From NCBI GenBank assembly GCA_040414495.1, contig JBEDUI010000273.1:1-17541 (forward strand): 17,541 bases of DNA, written 5' to 3'. The notes beneath the pieces were generated by a model. It worked only from the letters and a program-made list of their open reading frames with translations, searched no databases and was not told where the DNA came from. The position numbers were made by a program, and so were the translations under genes. Source of the stretch: DATAVB01 sp040414495. GTDB taxonomy: Bacteria > Actinomycetota > Actinomycetes > Mycobacteriales > QHCD01. Shown here piece after piece: positions 14,902-17,541 of this stretch (position 1 is its first letter; each line of letters starts with the position of its first letter).

Positions 14902-14907
14902 TACGAT
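14902..14907 (+). promoter_or_regulatory. Candidate leaderless -10 element for murA
   Basis: TACGAT (TANNNT) lies directly before ATG 14908 and exactly 6 nt before the in-frame GTG 14914. If it is the -10, transcription would begin at the GTG, making that the real start of a leaderless murA. Confidence 0.4.
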
Positions 14908-16182
14908 ATGCCGGTGCATGAGTTCCACGTTCGCGGCGGAGCGCGCCTCGCTGGTGAGGTGACGGTGACCGGTGCGAAAAATAGTGCCCTGAAGTTGATG
15001 GCCGCGTCCTTGCTCGCGGCTGGTCCGACCCGATTGTCCCGGGTGCCCGATATCGTCGATGTCCGCATCATGCGTGAGCTACTGCGCCGGATGGGGTGCG
15101 TCGTCGACGCCGAAGGGGACCAGCTCACCATCAACGTTCCCGAATCGCCACACACCGAGGCCGACTACGACCTGGTGCGCCGGCTGCGCGCGTCGATCTG
15201 CGTCCTCGGGCCGTTGGTCGCCCGCTGCGGCGAGGCGACAGTGGCCTTGCCGGGCGGGGACAACATCGGTTCGCGCGGACTGGACATGCATGTGGCTGGG
15301 CTCGAACGGCTCGGCGCCACCGTCCGTAATGAGCACGGCTTCCTGGTCGCCAGCGCCGGCCGGTTGCAGGGCAGCTCGATCTGGTTGGACTTCCCGAGCG
15401 TCGGCGCGACCGAGAACCTGTTGATGGCGGCGGTCCTGGCCAAAGGCACGACCGTGATCGACAACGCCGCCCGCGAGCCGGAGATCGTGGACATCGCCGC
15501 GATGCTCACCGCGATGGGCGCCCAGATCGACGGCGCCGGCAGCTCGACCCTCGTGGTCGACGGGGTCGACTCGCTGTCCCCGGTCACCCACGAGACCGTC
15601 ACCGACCGCATCGTCGCCGGGACCTGGGCCATCGGAACCACGATGACGCAGGGCGACGTATTGATCCGGGGCGGCGTGATCGAGCACCTGGAGGTCGCGC
15701 TGGACAAGCTGGTCGCCGCCGGCGCGAGCATCGAGCCGGCCGCGGACGGCTTCCGGGTTCGGATGGATCACCGGCCCGCCGCCGTCGACGTGGCGACCCT
15801 GCCGTATCCGGGTTTCCCGACCGACCTGCAGCCGGCGATCATCGCGTTGGCCGCGGTGTCGGAAGGCGCCGCGATGATTACGGAGAACATCTTCGAGGGT
15901 CGGTTCATGTTCGTCGATGAGCTGGTCCGGCTTGGTGCCGACGTACGGACCGACGGCCACCACGCGGTGGTACGTGGCAAGCCCCGGCTTTCCGGGGCGC
16001 CAGTACAGGCCACCGATATTCGGGCCGGGGCGGCTCTGGTGTTGGCCGGCCTGGTGGCTGAGGGAAAGACCGCGGTTTCCGGTGTGCACCACATCGACCG
16101 CGGCTACGCCGGGTTTGCCGATCAGCTGCGGGCCTTGGGCGCCGACGTGCAACGGGTCGAGGTCGACGAGCTACCCATCTAA
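14908..16182 (+). CDS. murA: UDP-N-acetylglucosamine 1-carboxyvinyltransferase, Cys-to-Asp active site
   Basis: MurA transfers enolpyruvate from PEP to UDP-GlcNAc, the first committed step of peptidoglycan synthesis in the cytoplasm. The 424-residue length is normal for the two-domain EPT fold. VTGAKNSALKLMAASLL (Lys24-Asn25) matches the conserved Lys-Asn pair, GFPTDLQPAI carries the catalytic Asp (306), and HHIDRGYAGFADQLRALGA closes the protein. The catalytic loop reads LPGGDNIGSRGLDMH: the residue usually Cys (Cys115 in E. coli) is Asp118 (codon 15259-15261), as in mycobacterial MurA, which makes the enzyme insensitive to fosfomycin. ATG 14908 has no Shine-Dalgarno; GTG 14914, two codons later, would fit a leaderless start. 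The stop lies within a repeat shared with the convergent gene. Confidence 0.96.
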   Translation: MPVHEFHVRGGARLAGEVTVTGAKNSALKLMAASLLAAGPTRLSRVPDIVDVRIMRELLRRMGCVVDAEGDQLTINVPESPHTEADYDLVRRLRASICVLGPLVARCGEATVALPGGDNIGSRGLDMHVAGLERLGATVRNEHGFLVASAGRLQGSSIWLDFPSVGATENLLMAAVLAKGTTVIDNAAREPEIVDIAAMLTAMGAQIDGAGSSTLVVDGVDSLSPVTHETVTDRIVAGTWAIGTTMTQGDVLIRGGVIEHLEVALDKLVAAGASIEPAADGFRVRMDHRPAAVDVATLPYPGFPTDLQPAIIALAAVSEGAAMITENIFEGRFMFVDELVRLGADVRTDGHHAVVRGKPRLSGAPVQATDIRAGAALVLAGLVAEGKTAVSGVHHIDRGYAGFADQLRALGADVQRVEVDELPI

Positions 16183-16229
16183 CCCGGCGGCAGCAGGTCT
16201 AACCCGGCTCTAACCCGGCGGAAGCAGAG
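16178..16229. repeat. Direct repeats of TCTAACCCGGC at a convergent gene junction
   Basis: TCTAACCCGGC occurs at 16178-16188, 16198-16208 and 16209-16219. The first and third copies extend to TCTAACCCGGCGG(C/A)AGCAG with one mismatch. The first contains the murA stop (TAA), the third the stop of the minus-strand gene (TAG on that strand). On the minus strand copies 1 and 3 both spell LLPPG-stop, so the last codons of the DUF2007-like gene appear duplicated beyond its stop. Confidence 0.88.
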
Positions 16230-16512
16230 AACGGGCCCGGTCCAGATCCTCGGCGAATACGAGCACCTCGATCTGCCCGTCGGCCGCCTGGTCGGTGGTC
16301 GACCGGATGCCGGCGTCGGACAGTACGGCCCGGAATGCGCGCACCTCAGCCGTAGTCGCCGCAGTGTGCACGGGGCGCAGCAGGCCGCGATCGCCACCGC
16401 GGGGTGGTATGCCGCGACGCGGTGTGCTCGGCTTGAACACCCACCGCATGATGACGATCAGCAGCGCGACCACGACGATGAGTATCAGCACTTCACCCGT
16501 TGAGGCGAACAC
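16210..16512 (-). CDS. Small membrane-anchored protein with DUF2007-like signal-transducing domain
   Basis: This 100-residue protein has one N-terminal membrane helix (about residues 7-26, EVLILIVVVALLIVIMRWVF), a basic Pro/Arg linker (KPSTPRRGIPPRGGDR) and a small alpha/beta domain (about 46-100). The domain pattern HTAATTAEVRAFRAVLSDAGI, then IEVLVFAEDLDRARSLL, resembles DUF2007 'putative signal transducing protein' domains; this is a resemblance, not a firm match. The start is GTG 16512 with no Shine-Dalgarno; CAGACT lies exactly 6 nt upstream, so it may be leaderless. It converges on murA with 27 nt between stops, within a repeat. Function unknown. Confidence 0.75.
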   Translation of the reverse strand: MFASTGEVLILIVVVALLIVIMRWVFKPSTPRRGIPPRGGDRGLLRPVHTAATTAEVRAFRAVLSDAGIRSTTDQAADGQIEVLVFAEDLDRARSLLPPG

Positions 16513-16518
16513 GCGCCC

Positions 16519-16524
16519 AGTCTG
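16519..16524 (-). promoter_or_regulatory. Candidate -10 element for the DUF2007-like gene
   Basis: On the minus strand CAGACT stands 6 nt before the GTG at 16512. It lacks the first consensus T but keeps the A and final T of TANNNT, and repeats the spacing seen at three other genes here. Confidence 0.3.
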
Positions 16525-16675
16525 GCAGCTCGGATCGTCCGCCGATAGCAGTCCGAATCAGATCGATGTTGGAGCGTGGCGGTGAAAGGACGGGCCGCGT
16601 GGGTAAAGCAACGTATCTAGGCCCTGCGGCGTCCTCTCAACAGACGGGGGGCCGCGTGATCCGGCGAGGTGAGGC

Positions 16676-16981
16676 ATGGACGTGATGATCGAGGATGCGG
16701 GACAGGTAGTTCGCCTGCAGGGCCGGCTTGACGGTTCCGGTACGGCAGCAGCCCGCGATGCGATCGACGAGGCCTTGTGCGGCGGATCAGGCGCGCTTGT
16801 TGTCGATCTCTCGGCGGTCGAGTTGATCGACGCAACCGGGCTCGGCGTCCTGGTCGGGGCACATCGGCGTGCCAGCCGACTGGGACGCCGGCTCGTGCTG
16901 CGAAGCGTTCCGCCCCGGTTAGCCCGGATTCTGCTGATCACCCGGCTCGATCGGGTGCTCGATATGCAGCCCGCCGCTTGA
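16676..16981 (+). CDS. STAS-domain protein, anti-sigma factor antagonist-like
   Basis: This 101-residue cytoplasmic protein is a single STAS domain, the fold of SpoIIAA/RsbV-type antagonists that free sigma factors by binding an anti-sigma kinase when unphosphorylated. VVRLQGRLDGSGTAAARDAI gives the first strands, LVVDLSAVELIDATGLGVLV (41-60) is the diagnostic loop, and LVLRSVPPRLARILLITRLD the C-terminal helix. The residue normally phosphorylated (Ser in DSSGLG) is Thr54 in DATGLG, which could still be phosphorylated. The ATG has a good ribosome site (GAGGTGAGG ending 1-2 nt before it, so spacing is tight but the GAGG at 16664 region is usable). No anti-sigma partner lies in the window; the convergently unrelated MarR gene follows after 102 nt. 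Confidence 0.88.
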   Translation: MDVMIEDAGQVVRLQGRLDGSGTAAARDAIDEALCGGSGALVVDLSAVELIDATGLGVLVGAHRRASRLGRRLVLRSVPPRLARILLITRLDRVLDMQPAA

Positions 16982-17032
16982 AGTCGGCCGCCCGGGGGAA
17001 CCCGCCGCGCACCCTGGCTCGTTGTGTCGGCG

Positions 17033-17038
17033 TACCAT
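17033..17038 (+). promoter_or_regulatory. Candidate -10 element upstream of the MarR gene
   Basis: TACCAT (TANNNT) lies 45 nt before the ATG 17084 in the 102-nt gap after the STAS gene. No convincing -35 was found, and no clear terminator follows the STAS gene, so read-through is also possible. Confidence 0.3.
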
Positions 17039-17083
17039 CGCCGAAACGTTCCACTCGTGGAGCCACCTGACGAGAGTTGACCG

Positions 17084-17541
17084 ATGGCCTCTTCTGCGAC
17101 ACCGCCCGCGACTTCCCCGGTCGAATTCGCGGTTGCCACCAGATTGCGACTGGCGATCGGCCGCATCGGCCGCCGCATGCGCAGCTACGGCGGTGTCGGT
17201 CCGACCCCGAGTCAGGTTTCGGCGCTGGCCACGTTGGAGAAGCACGGTCCACTGCGGATCGGCGACCTGGCCTGGCGCGAGGGCGTCACGGCACCGACCA
17301 TGACCCGGGTCGTCGCGGCGTTGGAGCAGCAGGGCCACCTGGAGCGGACCGCCGATCCGGATGATGGCCGGTCCTCGCTGGTCGGGCTGGGGCCCAGCGG
17401 CCGGCAGCTGCTGGAGGATCTGACTCGCGACCGTACGGCGTATCTGGCCGCCCAGCTGGGCGAGCTGAGCGACGAGCAACGTCGGGTGTTGGAAGCGGCG
17501 CTGCCGGTGCTGGAGGAGTTGGCGGCCGAGGAGCCCAAGCC
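17084..17541 (+). CDS. MarR-family transcriptional regulator, C-terminus cut by window end
   Basis: The frame from ATG 17084 stays open to the end of the window (152 full codons), so the stop is not seen. The N-terminus has a short Ala/Pro/Ser tail, then a helix VATRLRLAIGRIGRRMRSYG. The winged helix-turn-helix follows: TPSQVSALATLEKHGPLRIG, then VTAPTMTRVVAALEQQGHLE as the recognition region (about 68-87), and the wing DPDDGRSSLVGL at 91-102 with the D-x-R signature of MarR. The C-terminal dimerization helices begin at SGRQLLEDLTRDR. MarR proteins bind DNA as dimers and are often released by small aromatic or lipophilic ligands; the ligand and target here are unknown. The ribosome site is weak (CGAGAG). 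Confidence 0.9.
   Translation, partial: MASSATPPATSPVEFAVATRLRLAIGRIGRRMRSYGGVGPTPSQVSALATLEKHGPLRIGDLAWREGVTAPTMTRVVAALEQQGHLERTADPDDGRSSLVGLGPSGRQLLEDLTRDRTAYLAAQLGELSDEQRRVLEAALPVLEELAAEEPK

Noticed and set aside
16568..16606. Stress sigma factor (GTTT...GGGTA) promoter upstream of the STAS gene
   Set aside because: GGGTAA at 16601 is -10-like, but the nearest GTTG is 29 nt upstream, far from the 13-16 nt spacing needed.

Overview
The window is high-GC DNA with GTG/TTG starts and Shine-Dalgarno or leaderless genes, typical of an actinomycete. The order atpA-atpG-atpD ... atpC-DUF2550 ... PduO-type adenosyltransferase (minus) - murA (plus) matches the Mycobacterium tuberculosis order Rv1308-Rv1315. 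A mycobacterial-type gamma loop and an Asp in place of the MurA catalytic Cys also fit Actinomycetota. CYTH-CHAD and sugar-ABC content suggest a soil actinomycete, perhaps Micromonosporales, but the sequence does not fix the genus.

Layout. Positions 1-3141 hold the end of atpA, then atpG and atpD (F1 ATP synthase), closed by a strong intrinsic terminator at 3157-3195. A CYTH-CHAD gene (polyphosphate/triphosphate-related), four copies of a 31-bp tandem repeat and a 39-residue single-helix membrane protein gene then separate atpD from atpC (epsilon), with DUF2550 and a CtaG-like cytochrome oxidase assembly gene following. Positions 7034-13853 on the minus strand form a five-gene carbohydrate operon, read from right to left: Tat lipoprotein sugar-binding protein, MalF-type permease, MalG-type permease and two cytoplasmic (no signal peptide) TIM-barrel glycosidase-like proteins. 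It has no ATPase gene. A candidate promoter and an 18-bp inverted-repeat operator lie upstream at 13932-13999. Positions 14225-17541 return to the conserved neighbourhood: cob(I)alamin adenosyltransferase (minus), murA (plus), a small membrane-anchored DUF2007-like protein (minus), a STAS-domain anti-sigma-antagonist-like protein (plus) and the start of a MarR-family regulator cut by the window end.

How it works together. The ATP synthase, CYTH-CHAD and CtaG genes group around energy metabolism. The minus-strand operon would capture an oligosaccharide outside the cell, import it using a shared ATPase encoded elsewhere, and process it in the cytoplasm; its substrate cannot be read from the sequence. 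The most notable observations are the interrupted atpD-atpC junction, the sugar operon placed where M. tuberculosis carries an insertion sequence, the MurA Cys-to-Asp change that predicts fosfomycin insensitivity, four genes with a -10-like hexamer exactly 6 nt before the start codon (leaderless candidates), and two convergent junctions with unusual shared or repeated stop-codon sequences. No rRNA, tRNA, CRISPR array, transposase or integrase was recognised.
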